Assembly (NCBI GenBank): GCA_905235375.1
Contig: CAJOLH010000003.1
Location: 21,268 to 85,267 of the forward strand
DNA: 64,000 nt
From: an uncultured Bacteroidales bacterium
Lineage (GTDB): Bacteria; Bacteroidota; Bacteroidia; Bacteroidales; UBA3663
Direction: 5' to 3'
The position numbers and the translations under genes were made by a program. The notes beneath the pieces are model-generated. The model was not told the origin of the DNA. It made no database searches and was given only the letters and a program-made list of their open reading frames with translations. Shown here in pieces: positions 46,683-55,221 of this stretch. The number at the start of each line of letters is the position of its first letter. Within the stretch, counting starts at the first letter, position 1.

Positions 46683-46718
46683 CAGAAAGACCCGCAAGTG
46701 CTTGCGGGTCTTTCTGTT
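46681..46718. terminator. Bidirectional terminator between recQ and the DUF3127 gene
   Basis: A perfect palindrome of 18-nt arms (AACAGAAAGACCCGCAAG and its complement) with a 2-nt centre lies between the convergent genes, overlapping the last bases of the recQ stop codon. Confidence 0.85.
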
Positions 46719-46737
46719 ATCTTCACTTTTTACCTTA

Positions 46738-47163
46738 TTAGAACGGAAGGTCGTCAGTATTGCTCGGCTGCGGTGTCGGATTGACGGGATACTGCGGCAC
46801 GGCAGGCTGCGGCGTCTGGTATTGAGGTTGCTGATACTGTGGAGCGGCAGGGCTGAAATCAGCTGGCTGGGGTTGTTGATCAGTCACCTTCTCAGCCTTG
46901 AATCCACGGATATCAGTTGTCCAACGTTCAACACCATCACGTCCCACGAAACTGCGGCTTTCGATGTCGAAGCTCAGAATGATATCGTCTCCTACTTGGA
47001 GAGGATATTGATCAACATTATTGTTGAAGAAATAAAAAAACACTTTCCTAGGATATTGATCCTTTGTCTCCAGCAGGTATTCCTGCTTCTTCCAGTTGTT
47101 GCCAGCCTTGCTCACTCCCGATGCCAAAGGCATGACCTGAATAATACGTCCTTGAATTTCCAT
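46738..47163 (-). CDS. DUF3127 protein with SSB-like C-terminal tip
   Basis: This 141-residue protein has a compact N-terminal domain (1-95) that looks like an OB-type fold: MEIQGRIIQVMPLASGVSK, WKKQEYLLETKDQYPRKV and VGDDIILSFDIESR, matching the Bacteroidota DUF3127 family. Then comes a Pro/Gln/Tyr-rich flexible tail (about 97-134) and the final SNTDDLPF. That layout copies single-stranded DNA-binding proteins, whose acidic Asp-Asp-x-Pro-Phe tip recruits RecQ, RecO and others. DNA binding is inferred and not shown. It has its own promoter and converges on recQ. Confidence 0.8.
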   Translation of the reverse strand: MEIQGRIIQVMPLASGVSKAGNNWKKQEYLLETKDQYPRKVFFYFFNNNVDQYPLQVGDDIILSFDIESRSFVGRDGVERWTTDIRGFKAEKVTDQQPQPADFSPAAPQYQQPQYQTPQPAVPQYPVNPTPQPSNTDDLPF

Positions 47164-47213
47164 TTAGATGAATTATTGATGATATTGTAAAATTTCTTTC
47201 AAAAATTGCGATG

Positions 47214-47244
47214 CAAATATACTCATATTTTCACTAATAAGCAA
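47214..47244 (-). promoter_or_regulatory. Promoter of the DUF3127 gene
   Basis: On the minus strand, TTG (47244-47242) and TATATTTG (47221-47214) are spaced by 20 nt, about 50 nt before the start codon. Confidence 0.65.
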
Positions 47245-47315
47245 GAATTTTGCAAAAAAACTCAAAGATTACACGTTTTTTTTCGGAATTGTGCCGAAAT
47301 GTCAAGAATTATTAC

Positions 47316-47323
47316 TATCTTTG
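47316..47323 (+). promoter_or_regulatory. -7 box of the rsfS-ftsH-cdsA unit
   Basis: TATCTTTG lies 17 nt before the rsfS ATG. The best -33 candidate (TTG at 47289-47291) is 24 nt away, longer than ideal, so the upstream element is uncertain. Confidence 0.55.
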
Positions 47324-47340
47324 CACTCAAATTATGTAGA

Positions 47341-47694
47341 ATGACAGACGAACTTATAGAAATCATCATCGAAGGTCTTCAGGACAGCAAGGCGCGCGAC
47401 ATCCGCGTCATCGACATGCGCCAACTTGACGAAGCCGCATTCCAATACTTCGTGGTCTGCGAAGGCACCTCTTCCACCCACGTGCTGGGCATTGCCAACA
47501 AACTTATCGACTTTGTCCAGAACAAGTTCGGTCAGCATCGGCAGGGCATAGTAGGGCTGCAGAACCGGCAGTGGGTAGCCATCGACTATGGATACCTCCT
47601 CGTCCATATCTTTCAGCGTGAGACGCGCGACTTCTACCGCCTCGAAAGTCTCTGGGAAGATGCCAAAATCACTAAAGTCCCCGACCTCGACTAA
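47341..47694 (+). CDS. rsfS: Ribosomal silencing factor RsfS
   Basis: The protein has 117 residues from the ATG at 47341 (MTDELIEIIIEGLQDSKARD), the right length for the family. An upstream frame would run through the promoter. Hallmarks are VIDMRQLDEAAFQYFVVCEGTSSTHV and WVAIDYGYLLVHIFQRETRDFYRLESLW. RsfS binds L14 on the large ribosomal subunit and blocks subunit joining when nutrients are scarce. The ftsH and cdsA genes follow on the same strand, an order frequent in Bacteroidota. Confidence 0.95.
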   Translation: MTDELIEIIIEGLQDSKARDIRVIDMRQLDEAAFQYFVVCEGTSSTHVLGIANKLIDFVQNKFGQHRQGIVGLQNRQWVAIDYGYLLVHIFQRETRDFYRLESLWEDAKITKVPDLD

Positions 47695-47733
47695 AGCACC
47701 CATTTGTTAAATTATTAATTGTTATCTGAAACC

Positions 47734-49785
47734 GTGGCATACGAAAAAGACATAAACAAGCGACCTGACTCAAAGAACGAGAAACCTGCCCCTCAGCCAC
47801 CGCGCACCAGCGGTGGCAAGCGCATGGGCAGCGGTTTTAATTTCTATTGGATTTACATCATCATCATCGCTATCCTCTTCGGCGTATATTTCTTTGCAAA
47901 CGGAGAAACGTCGCGCGAGGTAGGCTATTCTGACTTCGGTCGCATGGCACAGGAGGGTGACTTCAGTTCGCTCGTGGTCAACACCAAGACGGGCATCTGC
48001 GTCGCTCGTCTCCAAAAGGCACCCGAAGCCGAAAACCTCCAGAGCATCAAGCAGGCTTATGACCAAGCCAAGGCAGAGAATCGCGAATTCTCCATCGAAA
48101 CCAACATACCCTCAGCCGACAAGTTTGCCGAAGACGTAGAGCGGTGGAGCCAGGCCGAAGACAGCCAGTTCAAGGCCGATGTACGCTATGAGAAATCGGG
48201 CGGCGGTTGGGACATCCTGTTCAACATCCTCTCCCCGCTCATCATGCTCCTTCTCTTCTGGTTCATCCTCTTCCGTGGCATGGGCAGCAAGAATGGAGGC
48301 GGTGGCGGCGGCATTGGCGGCATATTCAGCGTGGGCCGCAGCAAGGCACAGGTCTATGAGAAGGACAACAAGATGAGTGTCACCTTCGAGGACGTTGCCG
48401 GACTTAGCGAAGCCAAGCAGGAGGTGCAGGAGATTGTCGAGTTCCTCAAGAACCCGCAGAAGTTCACCAATCTTGGCGGTAAGATTCCCAAGGGAGCCCT
48501 CCTGGTAGGTCCTCCAGGCACCGGCAAGACCCTTTTGGCCAAAGCGGTGGCAGGTGAAGCCGACGTTCCCTTCTTCTCCATGTCGGGTTCCGACTTTGTT
48601 GAGATGTTTGTGGGCGTAGGTGCCAGCCGCGTGCGCGACCTGTTCCGTCAGGCCAAGGAGAAGGCTCCATGCATTATCTTCATCGACGAGATTGATGCCG
48701 TTGGCCGAGCCCGTTCCAGCCGTGGTGGAGCACCCTCCAACGATGAACGTGAATCCACGCTCAACCAGCTGCTCACCGAGATGGACGGCTTCGGTACCAA
48801 CTCGGGCGTCATCATCCTCGCAGCCACCAACCGTGCCGACATCCTCGACAAGGCCCTGCTCCGTGCCGGACGTTTCGACCGTCAGATTCACGTCGATCTG
48901 CCCGAGCTGCAGGATCGTATCGAAATTTTCCAGGTACACCTCCGTCCGCTTCGTCTCGCTGCCGACCTCGATATCAAGAAACTTGCCCGCCAGACACCCG
49001 GATTCTCGGGAGCCGATATCGCCAATGTCTGCAATGAGGCTGCCCTCATCGCCGCTCGCAACGACAAGACGTTTGTCGATGCCGAGGACTTCAATGCCGC
49101 TGTCGATCGCATCATCGGTGGTCTCGAAAAGAAGTCGAAGGTAATGACGCAGGAGGAGAAGCACAGCATTGCTGTCCACGAGGCAGGGCATGCCACCATC
49201 TCATGGTTCCTCAAGTACGGCAATCCACTCGTCAAGGTCACCATCGTGCCCCGTGGCAATGCCCTCGGAGCCGCATGGTACATGCCCGAAGAACGCCAGA
49301 TTGTCACCTACGAGGCCATGTGCGACCAGATTTGCGGTCTGCTCGGAGGCCGTGCTGCCGAAGAACTCTTCATCGGTGCCATCTCCTCAGGTGCTGCCAA
49401 CGACCTCGAGCGTGTCACCAAGCAGGCATATGCCATGGTAGCCTATTACGGCATGAGCACAGCCATGCCCAACGTCTGCTACTACGATTCCACAGGCCAG
49501 GAGTACAGCTTCTCCAAGCCCTTCAGCGAAGAGCGAGCCAAGGTCATCGACCAGGAGATATCGAAGATCATTGCCGAGCAGTACCAGCGTGCCAAGGAGC
49601 TGCTGATCCTTCATCAGGATGGACACAATCGCCTCGCACAGACCCTCGAAGAGCGCGAGGTCATCTTCACGGAGGATGTCGAGCAGATTTTTGGTCCACG
49701 TCCCTGGACTTCCCGCACCGACGAACTTCTCAAGGAGAGCGAAGTCACCGAACAAAATCCTTCGAACCCCTCGAACACTTTATAA
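47734..49785 (+). CDS. ftsH: ATP-dependent zinc metalloprotease FtsH
   Basis: The protein has about 683 residues. I chose the GTG at 47734 (then [10 protein letters not shown]); a TTG at 47719 would add five residues. TM1 is [19 protein letters not shown] (about 32-50), the periplasmic domain runs to about 150, TM2 is [16 protein letters not shown], followed by a Gly-rich loop. The AAA+ module has Walker A GPPGTGKT (about 260), Walker B IIFIDEID and SRH residues. The M41 protease has HEAGH (about 480). It degrades misassembled membrane proteins and regulators at the inner membrane. CdsA follows 6 nt later. Confidence 0.95.
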   Translation: MAYEKDINKRPDSKNEKPAPQPPRTSGGKRMGSGFNFYWIYIIIIAILFGVYFFANGETSREVGYSDFGRMAQEGDFSSLVVNTKTGICVARLQKAPEAENLQSIKQAYDQAKAENREFSIETNIPSADKFAEDVERWSQAEDSQFKADVRYEKSGGGWDILFNILSPLIMLLLFWFILFRGMGSKNGGGGGGIGGIFSVGRSKAQVYEKDNKMSVTFEDVAGLSEAKQEVQEIVEFLKNPQKFTNLGGKIPKGALLVGPPGTGKTLLAKAVAGEADVPFFSMSGSDFVEMFVGVGASRVRDLFRQAKEKAPCIIFIDEIDAVGRARSSRGGAPSNDERESTLNQLLTEMDGFGTNSGVIILAATNRADILDKALLRAGRFDRQIHVDLPELQDRIEIFQVHLRPLRLAADLDIKKLARQTPGFSGADIANVCNEAALIAARNDKTFVDAEDFNAAVDRIIGGLEKKSKVMTQEEKHSIAVHEAGHATISWFLKYGNPLVKVTIVPRGNALGAAWYMPEERQIVTYEAMCDQICGLLGGRAAEELFIGAISSGAANDLERVTKQAYAMVAYYGMSTAMPNVCYYDSTGQEYSFSKPFSEERAKVIDQEISKIIAEQYQRAKELLILHQDGHNRLAQTLEEREVIFTEDVEQIFGPRPWTSRTDELLKESEVTEQNPSNPSNTL

Positions 49786-49791
49786 ATCCCT

Positions 49792-50700
49792 ATGAAACTC
49801 CCCAGTCTGATTCAACGCACCATCACCGGCCTCCTATTGGTCGCTCTGATGATATGGGCCATTCTGAGTGGTCCCTATACGTTCGCCATTTTCTTCTCCG
49901 TGCTTACATTCGGTATCCTCTGGGAGTACTTCTCGCTGATTAATGTGTCGCGCGAATGTCACATCCTACGACCCGTGCACAGTTTAGGCGGCATGGTGCT
50001 CTTCGTCTGTGCCTTTCTTGCAGCGGCCCATATCACCCCCACTTCCGTCTTCATCGTATATCTTGCCTACATGATGCTGATGTTCATCAGCCGCCTCTAT
50101 ACACGCCAGGTCAATCCTCTGCGCGAACTTGCCTTCATCATCATGGGGCAGGCATATATTGCAGGCCCGATGTCATTGCTTTCGTTCATAGCCTTCCACA
50201 CCAAGGCATTCCCCATGGACGACATGTGGAAGGACTACTGCCCGATCTTCATCCTCTCGCTCTTCTTCTTCATTTGGATCAACGACACGGGTGCCTACCT
50301 TACAGGCATGACTTGCTCAAAGCTGATGCGCACCCACAAGCTCTTCCCGCGTGTCTCGCCCAAGAAAACGTGGGAAGGTCTTATCGGTGGCATGGTCTTC
50401 GCCATGTTGTTGGGCCTTTTGCTCTCCTACGGAGGATATATCTGGCGTCATCTTGGCATCAGCCTGCATGAGGGTGTTCGCCTCTCTCGCTTATCATGGA
50501 TTGGCATGGCGCTCACGGTCAGCATCTTCGCCACTTTTGGTGACCTCATCGAATCGTTCTTCAAGCGTGCCGTTGGCGTCAAGGATTCAGGACGCATCCT
50601 GCCTGGACATGGAGGTCTTTGGGATCGCTTCGACTCTCTGCTCATGGCAGCTCCAGCCTTGCTGATCTTCCTCATCGTCAATGCCATCTTCTTCAAATAA
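49792..50700 (+). CDS. cdsA: Phosphatidate cytidylyltransferase
   Basis: This is a 302-residue integral membrane enzyme with about eight hydrophobic segments and the family signature SFFKRAVGVKDSGRILPGHG near residues 256-275, plus NDTGAYLTG and SPKKTWEGLIGG upstream. It converts phosphatidic acid and CTP to CDP-diacylglycerol, the precursor of all phospholipids. It is last in the rsfS-ftsH-cdsA unit. Downstream of its stop lies a long array of 42-bp repeats instead of another gene. Confidence 0.95.
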   Translation: MKLPSLIQRTITGLLLVALMIWAILSGPYTFAIFFSVLTFGILWEYFSLINVSRECHILRPVHSLGGMVLFVCAFLAAAHITPTSVFIVYLAYMMLMFISRLYTRQVNPLRELAFIIMGQAYIAGPMSLLSFIAFHTKAFPMDDMWKDYCPIFILSLFFFIWINDTGAYLTGMTCSKLMRTHKLFPRVSPKKTWEGLIGGMVFAMLLGLLLSYGGYIWRHLGISLHEGVRLSRLSWIGMALTVSIFATFGDLIESFFKRAVGVKDSGRILPGHGGLWDRFDSLLMAAPALLIFLIVNAIFFK

Positions 50701-50770
50701 ATGCCCCCTCATTCGCTATTATAGTCTCACCATTCTATTATAATAAGACTCGAAAAGTTATTTGTCGCAG

Positions 50771-51232
50771 CATGTCCCCTAACGTACGTTGGAGGACATG
50801 ATTCTATAGGATGATGTCCGCCAACGTCCGCTGGAGGACATGCGGCGACGGAAAGATGTCCGCTAATGTTCACTGGAGGACATGCAACGACGGAAAGATG
50901 TCCGCTTACGTCCGCTGGAGGACATGCGGCGACAGAATGATGTCCGCTAACGTTCGCTGGGGGACATGCTGCAACAGGAGGATGTCCGCTAACGTTCGCT
51001 AGAGGACATGCGGCGACAGAAAGATGTCCGCCAACGTCCGCTGGAGGACATGCGGCGACAGAATGATGTCCGCTAACGTTCGCTGGAGGACATGCGACGA
51101 CAGAATGATGTCCGCTAACGTTCGCTGAGGGACATGCGGCGACAGAATGATGTCCGCTAACGTCCGCAAGAGGATATGCGACGATAGGATGATGTCCGCC
51201 AACGTCCGCTAGAGGATATGCGAAGATGTGAA
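50771..51232. repeat. Tandem array of eleven 42-bp repeats
   Basis: Eleven head-to-tail units of exactly 42 bp start at 50771, 50813, 50855, 50897, 50939, 50981, 51023, 51065, 51107, 51149 and 51191. The first and last are the most diverged. The typical unit reads GATGTCCGCTAACGTTCGC, then TGGAGGACATGCGGCGACAG and two further bases. Each has an inverted repeat (ATGTCC at unit positions 2-7, GGACAT at 24-29) and a central AACGTT. Differences are mostly single transitions. Because 42 is a multiple of three, open frames exist on both strands, but they look like by-products. No unique spacers separate the units. Confidence 0.95.
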
Positions 51233-51399
51233 ATTGCTTTTCTGCATTTAGAACCAGTAATTATCTTTCGTCAGGAAGACGGTCATCATCACGGATTCTA
51301 AATTTTCTATGCCATTAACACATTCTGACGCGCGACATGAGAGTTAACCTCCATATCCTTATACTTCGTGCAATCCGCAAAAACAAGTTCGGCGAAAAA
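51233..51399. other. Intergenic sequence, nothing recognised
   Basis: Between the 42-bp array and the rpmE2 terminator I see no open frame, promoter or dyad that I can support. Confidence 0.6.
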
Positions 51400-51431
51400 A
51401 AGAAAAACGGGCAACCCTGAAAGGTTGTCCG
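51400..51431 (-). terminator. Intrinsic terminator of rpmE2
   Basis: On the minus strand the arms CGGACAACC and GGTTGCCCG (one G-T pair) form a 9-bp stem with a 6-nt loop, followed by a T-rich tract, about 30 nt after the L31 stop. Confidence 0.8.
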
Positions 51432-51459
51432 CTTCTATAATACTTATTTCTCGCTGAAA

Positions 51460-51717
51460 TTAATTCTTCTTGGTGCGATTACCATAACGGCTGAGGAACT
51501 TATCAACACGGCCGGCGGTATCGACGAGCTTGTGCTTGCCAGTGTAGAATGGATGGCTGGCAGAAGTAATTTCGAGCTTTACCAATGGATAAACGACACC
51601 ATCAATCTCGACGGTCTCTTTAGTAGCTACGGTCGAACGAGAGATGAATGTAACGTCGTTCGACATGTCCTTGAAAGCTACAGGACGATAGTTTTTTGGA
51701 TGCAGATCCTTCTTCAT
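51460..51717 (-). CDS. rpmE2: 50S ribosomal protein L31 type B
   Basis: This 85-residue protein, [20 protein letters not shown], then [17 protein letters not shown] and [11 protein letters not shown], is the type B (Cys-free, non-zinc) form of L31. It sits in the large subunit and contributes to the bridge between subunits. It is monocistronic, with its own -7 box and terminator. Whether a zinc-binding type A copy exists elsewhere cannot be told. Confidence 0.97.
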   Translation of the reverse strand: MKKDLHPKNYRPVAFKDMSNDVTFISRSTVATKETVEIDGVVYPLVKLEITSASHPFYTGKHKLVDTAGRVDKFLSRYGNRTKKN

Positions 51718-52025
51718 TTCTTAATAGTTTTGTGACCGGGGGTCATGCTCGGTCTGTTAATAATCGGGCGCAAAGATACACAATATTTCTTTATCGAAGA
51801 AATTTTTTACTTGCGAATCCATCCCAACCACCTAAAAAACGCCCGAGCGCTCCCATTTTTGCCATCTGCGAATAGCATCAATCTGCGCTATTCTACACAA
51901 TAATTGAGATTGTCGAACTTTTTGGAAGGTATTAAATTAAAAAAAAGATTAAATATTTGGAGAATGTGAAAAAAAGCCGTATCTTTGCGCCATCAATTTT
52001 GTTACTATCCAATATATTTAAAAAT
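51718..52025. promoter_or_regulatory. Divergent promoter region between rpmE2 and the LRR gene
   Basis: This 308-nt gap holds the rpmE2 -7 box TATCTTTG on the minus strand (51778-51771) and a complete promoter for the LRR gene on the plus strand: TTTG at 51956-51959, 20 nt, TATCTTTG at 51980-51987. The rpmE2 leader contains a short dyad (GACC and GGTC around a C-rich loop) near 51,735-51,755. The middle of the gap shows nothing else that I recognise. Confidence 0.6.
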
Positions 52026-53249
52026 ATGACAAACAAAATCAAATTTTCAGTGATGCTCACTTTCTTCACATTGGTGAGCTTCATCACAACAAGTTCCGTG
52101 GCCTCCGTGCTGGTTGATGGCATCTATTATGAACTGAACAACTCTGCCAAGACAGCAGCGGTAGCCAACAGCAATGAGACCTATTCGGGAGTGATTGACA
52201 TTCCTGCCAGTTTCGTCTATGAAGGTGAGACTTACACCGTGACCATCATCGACTACCTTGCATTCATCGATTGTGCCAACGTAGAGACAGTCAAGATCCC
52301 AAGCACTGTAACCAGTATCAAGCCCAGCTCGTTCGAACGCTGCGGACTAACGAGCATTGAGATTGGCATCAGTGTTGATTATATCGACTACGAGGCATTC
52401 AGAGATTGCAAGAACCTGACCAAGCTCACCCTGCCCAGCAGCCTGTCAATTATTGAGAATGAGGCCTTCGCCGGCTGCACCTCGCTGGCAGAAATCTATG
52501 TGAACAGGAATGACCCTCCGAAACTCATCAACACTGCATTCAATGATGTGGACAAAACCTCTTGCAAGGTGTATGTTCCCACTGGCCGCAAATCGGTCTA
52601 TACTCGCGCCTCAGGATGGAAGGATTTCTCGAACATCACGGAATATGCCTTCAACACCGACATAACTGTGAATATGGGAGTTGCTGATGAGAATGGCAAA
52701 CGCTGGGCCAGCTTCTGCAGCGAATATGCCGTGCTCCTGCCAGCAGGCCTGACTGCCTTCTACGCATCGAACTTTGAAGACAACGGCGATGGCACTTTCG
52801 GCCTTACGCTGACTGCCATCACTTCGGGCAACACCCTGCCTGCCAAGAGTGGACTCTTGCTCTGGGGCACCGACGAGACCTATACGCTGACAAAGAGCTC
52901 TAAGACGGCAGCCAAGACTACCGGCAATCTCTTCGCAGGCACCGTTGACAAGATGCTGGTGGAAGCAGAGACGTGCTATCTGCTTGCTTCAGATTTGCTG
53001 AACAATCCGGTAATGTCTCTCTACGATGGCACCACACTCGCTCCTCGCACTGCCTACCTCCCGATTGCCAAAGTGGTTGAAAATGCTGGTGCTACCATCA
53101 GCATCAACGTGGACGCCTCAGGCATCGAGCAAATCTACACCGACGAAACTTCGAGCAAGGAAATCTACAACCTGCAGGGCCAGCGCCTCAACGACATTTA
53201 TGCTCCAGGCATGTATATCGTAGGAGGTCGCAAGGTCTGGATGAAGTGA
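52026..53249 (+). CDS. BspA-type leucine-rich repeat surface protein
   Basis: The protein has 407 residues from the ATG at 52026, with a signal peptide (about 5-27, FSVMLTFFTLVSFITTSSVA). Residues about 55-200 contain LRR_5/BspA-like repeats: VETVKIPSTVTSIKPSSFERC, LTSIEIG, LTKLTLPSSLSIIENEAFAGC, then the usual VYVPTGRKSVY closing strand. The C-terminus has a short module, EIYNLQGQRLND and GMYIVGGRKVWMK, seen on many secreted Bacteroidales proteins. Surface or secreted location and adhesion-like roles are known for relatives; a specific ligand is not predictable. Confidence 0.88.
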   Translation: MTNKIKFSVMLTFFTLVSFITTSSVASVLVDGIYYELNNSAKTAAVANSNETYSGVIDIPASFVYEGETYTVTIIDYLAFIDCANVETVKIPSTVTSIKPSSFERCGLTSIEIGISVDYIDYEAFRDCKNLTKLTLPSSLSIIENEAFAGCTSLAEIYVNRNDPPKLINTAFNDVDKTSCKVYVPTGRKSVYTRASGWKDFSNITEYAFNTDITVNMGVADENGKRWASFCSEYAVLLPAGLTAFYASNFEDNGDGTFGLTLTAITSGNTLPAKSGLLLWGTDETYTLTKSSKTAAKTTGNLFAGTVDKMLVEAETCYLLASDLLNNPVMSLYDGTTLAPRTAYLPIAKVVENAGATISINVDASGIEQIYTDETSSKEIYNLQGQRLNDIYAPGMYIVGGRKVWMK

Positions 53250-53269
53250 TTCTTCCTCAAATTCCATAT

Positions 53270-53312
53270 TATGGCCAGATCGTCAAAATTGACCTTCTGG
53301 CCATAAAAGTTT
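53270..53312 (+). terminator. Terminator after the LRR gene
   Basis: TATGGCCAGA (53270-53279) and TCTGGCCATA (53296-53305) form a 10-bp stem. An inner GTCAA/TTGAC pair extends the hairpin. A short AAAAGTTT follows instead of a clean T run. Confidence 0.6.
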
Positions 53313-53381
53313 ATATTGCCTCGAACATACACCTCTTTATATTTAAAAGACCGATAACTTTATATTTATACAACCGAGAAC

Positions 53382-54431
53382 ATGAAACAATACATCATTA
53401 CCGCTGCGATAAGCGCTCTTACACTTGGAGCATGTACTACCAAGCAACAGGAAGCGGAGCCCGATGGCGCCTACCTCTTCACCTACTTCAACGACCCCAC
53501 ACACTCGCTCTTCATGGCCATCAGCTACGATGGATACGAGTTCAAGGCCATCAACGGCAGTGAGCCTATCATCGCAGGTGACACTATTGCTGAGCAACAT
53601 GGCATACGCGACCCGCACATCTACCGAGGCCCGGACGGGAAGTTCTATATCGTGATGACCGACCTGCACATCTTCGGCAGGGAAGCAGGGCTGCGCGACA
53701 CACAGTGGGAACGCGATGACCGCTACGGATGGGGCAACAACCGAGGCATCATCCTGATGAAGTCCGACGACCTCATTCATTGGACGCACAACGAAGTGCG
53801 CATTGACAAGCTTTTCCCCGAAAACTTCGGCGACCTGGGCTGTGCCTGGGCACCCGAGACCATCTGGGATCCCGATGAGCAGAAGCTGATGATCTATTTC
53901 ACCATTCGTCAGACACCTGAGAGTGACGGTGGGCGCACCAAACTCTTCTACAGCTATGCAAACGATGACTTCACCACGCTTGTCACCGAACCGAAGTTGC
54001 TGTTCGAATACCCCGATCCGAACATTCAGGTACTCGATGCAGACATCTGTCCCATGCCCGATGGCCGCTACTTCATGACCTATGTGGCTCAGGAAAATCC
54101 AGGTGGCATCAAGTATATGATTTCTGACAAGATCAATCACTTCGACGACTATCATGCTGAACAGATCGATACAGAGCCAAAGGCTTGCGAGGCACCTAAC
54201 TGCTGGAAACGCATTGGTGAAGACAAGTGGGTGATCATGTACGACATATTCAGCATTCAACCCCACAACTTCGGTTTCGTGGAGACCACAGACTTCAAGA
54301 CGTTCACCCCACTGGGGCGTTTCAATGAGGGTGTGATGAAGGCTACAAACTTCGTATCTCCCAAGCATGGCAGCATCATTCCCATCAAGCTGAGCGAAGC
54401 CAAGCGACTGGAGGAATACTATTCGGAATAG
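53382..54431 (+). CDS. Glycoside hydrolase family 43-like lipoprotein
   Basis: The 349-residue protein has a lipoprotein signal with LGAC (Cys18). The five-bladed propeller motifs of GH43 are visible: TYFNDPTHSLFMAISYDG near the start, then HGIRDPHIYRGPDGKFYIVMTDL, GCAWAPETIWDP, MTYVAQE and CEAPNCWK, which together supply the Asp base, Asp pKa modulator and Glu acid positions. Family members mainly cleave arabinosyl, xylosyl or galactosyl bonds. No convincing -33/-7 promoter was found within 130 nt upstream, though a terminator precedes it. The substrate is unknown. Confidence 0.82.
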   Translation: MKQYIITAAISALTLGACTTKQQEAEPDGAYLFTYFNDPTHSLFMAISYDGYEFKAINGSEPIIAGDTIAEQHGIRDPHIYRGPDGKFYIVMTDLHIFGREAGLRDTQWERDDRYGWGNNRGIILMKSDDLIHWTHNEVRIDKLFPENFGDLGCAWAPETIWDPDEQKLMIYFTIRQTPESDGGRTKLFYSYANDDFTTLVTEPKLLFEYPDPNIQVLDADICPMPDGRYFMTYVAQENPGGIKYMISDKINHFDDYHAEQIDTEPKACEAPNCWKRIGEDKWVIMYDIFSIQPHNFGFVETTDFKTFTPLGRFNEGVMKATNFVSPKHGSIIPIKLSEAKRLEEYYSE

Positions 54432-54477
54432 AGTCGTGAGAGCCGGCCTGCCTTTTGCAGGTCGGCTCTCACGACTC
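54431..54477. terminator. Bidirectional terminator between the GH43-like gene and an outer-membrane protein gene
   Basis: Arms of 21 nt (GAGTCGTGAGAGCC and onward, with the complement ending at 54477) pair with a single G-T wobble around a 5-nt loop, placed exactly between the two convergent stop codons. Confidence 0.85.
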
Positions 54478-54480
54478 TTA

Positions 54481-55221
54481 TTAGAGCAACTGTAGCTTGA
54501 TGCCCAAGGAGAGACCCATAAGGTCCCAGAATGTCACGTTATTATCGAAATATCTGGCGCGGATATAGAGGTCACAGGTACCCAGCTCGTAGAAAGCGGT
54601 AACACTCTTGACGAAGTATCGCTGCCGATGCGGGACAATCTTGGTGATACCCTGTCCGGCAAAGATATTCAAGCGGAATCTGGTGGACAGGAATTCGTAG
54701 TAGTCGTTGGGATAACGACTGGGTTCTTTTTGCCAAAACTCCGTGCCAAACACCGAATTGATGTAAAGACCCGTTCGCAATGGTTCAAGCTGCACGCCCT
54801 TGCCCAAATAAATGCTCCAGGGAATATAGTTCTCTTTCAGCGTCATGGTGCTCTTGGCCCGGTCGCTCTTGTACTTGGGGATGAACCCGAAGAGAAGATG
54901 GGTTTCCCATTGGTTACGTTTACCGCTGCTCCAACCGAGGCCAAAGGAAAGTAAGCCCATGTTGCCTGCATTCTGGATGACGAACTGCGTAGGTATCAGG
55001 CTCTCCCAACGTTTGCGATAGCGGCGCACACGCTTTTCGTAGGTCGTCAGCCTAATATCTGACTGATAGACGCCTTCATCGTCTTCGGGCATGAAATAGA
55101 TTGAGTCCTCTCTATTTATCAGCGAGTCGATAGGCAATGTTTCCTGTGCCCTCACACTTCCAAGGAACTGCAATAACACGCAAAGCAATGCCAGACTAAT
55201 AGTCAATCCTCTCCACTTCAT
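54481..55221 (-). CDS. Putative outer-membrane beta-barrel protein
   Basis: The protein has 246 residues from the ATG at 55221 (MKWRGLTISLALLCVLLQFL, then GSVRAQ cleavage site); an ATG two codons earlier is possible. After the signal peptide, alternating hydrophobic/polar strands with terminal aromatic residues (LFGFIPKY, YIRARYF, LSLGIKLQLL at the C-terminus) suggest an 8-10-stranded barrel. I do not recognise a named family. The start overlaps the end of the upstream phosphoesterase gene by 26 nt, so both are probably translated together. Confidence 0.6.
   Translation of the reverse strand: MKWRGLTISLALLCVLLQFLGSVRAQETLPIDSLINREDSIYFMPEDDEGVYQSDIRLTTYEKRVRRYRKRWESLIPTQFVIQNAGNMGLLSFGLGWSSGKRNQWETHLLFGFIPKYKSDRAKSTMTLKENYIPWSIYLGKGVQLEPLRTGLYINSVFGTEFWQKEPSRYPNDYYEFLSTRFRLNIFAGQGITKIVPHRQRYFVKSVTAFYELGTCDLYIRARYFDNNVTFWDLMGLSLGIKLQLL

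Noticed and set aside
45474..46697. 407-codon minus-strand frame opposite recQ
   Set aside because: It is a shadow of the GC-rich recQ codons. The translation is a low-complexity Val/Leu/Asp-rich string without family features, while recQ is complete on the other strand.
48112..49191. 359-codon minus-strand frame opposite ftsH
   Set aside because: It is a complement of conserved FtsH codons and has no recognisable domain.
50811..51202. Open frames on both strands through the 42-bp repeats (14-residue repeat peptides)
   Set aside because: A repeat length divisible by three keeps any stop-free frame open on either strand. There is no promoter, no leader peptide and no match to a known repeat protein.
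50771..51232. CRISPR array
   Set aside because: The units are contiguous with no unique spacers, and no cas genes are present.
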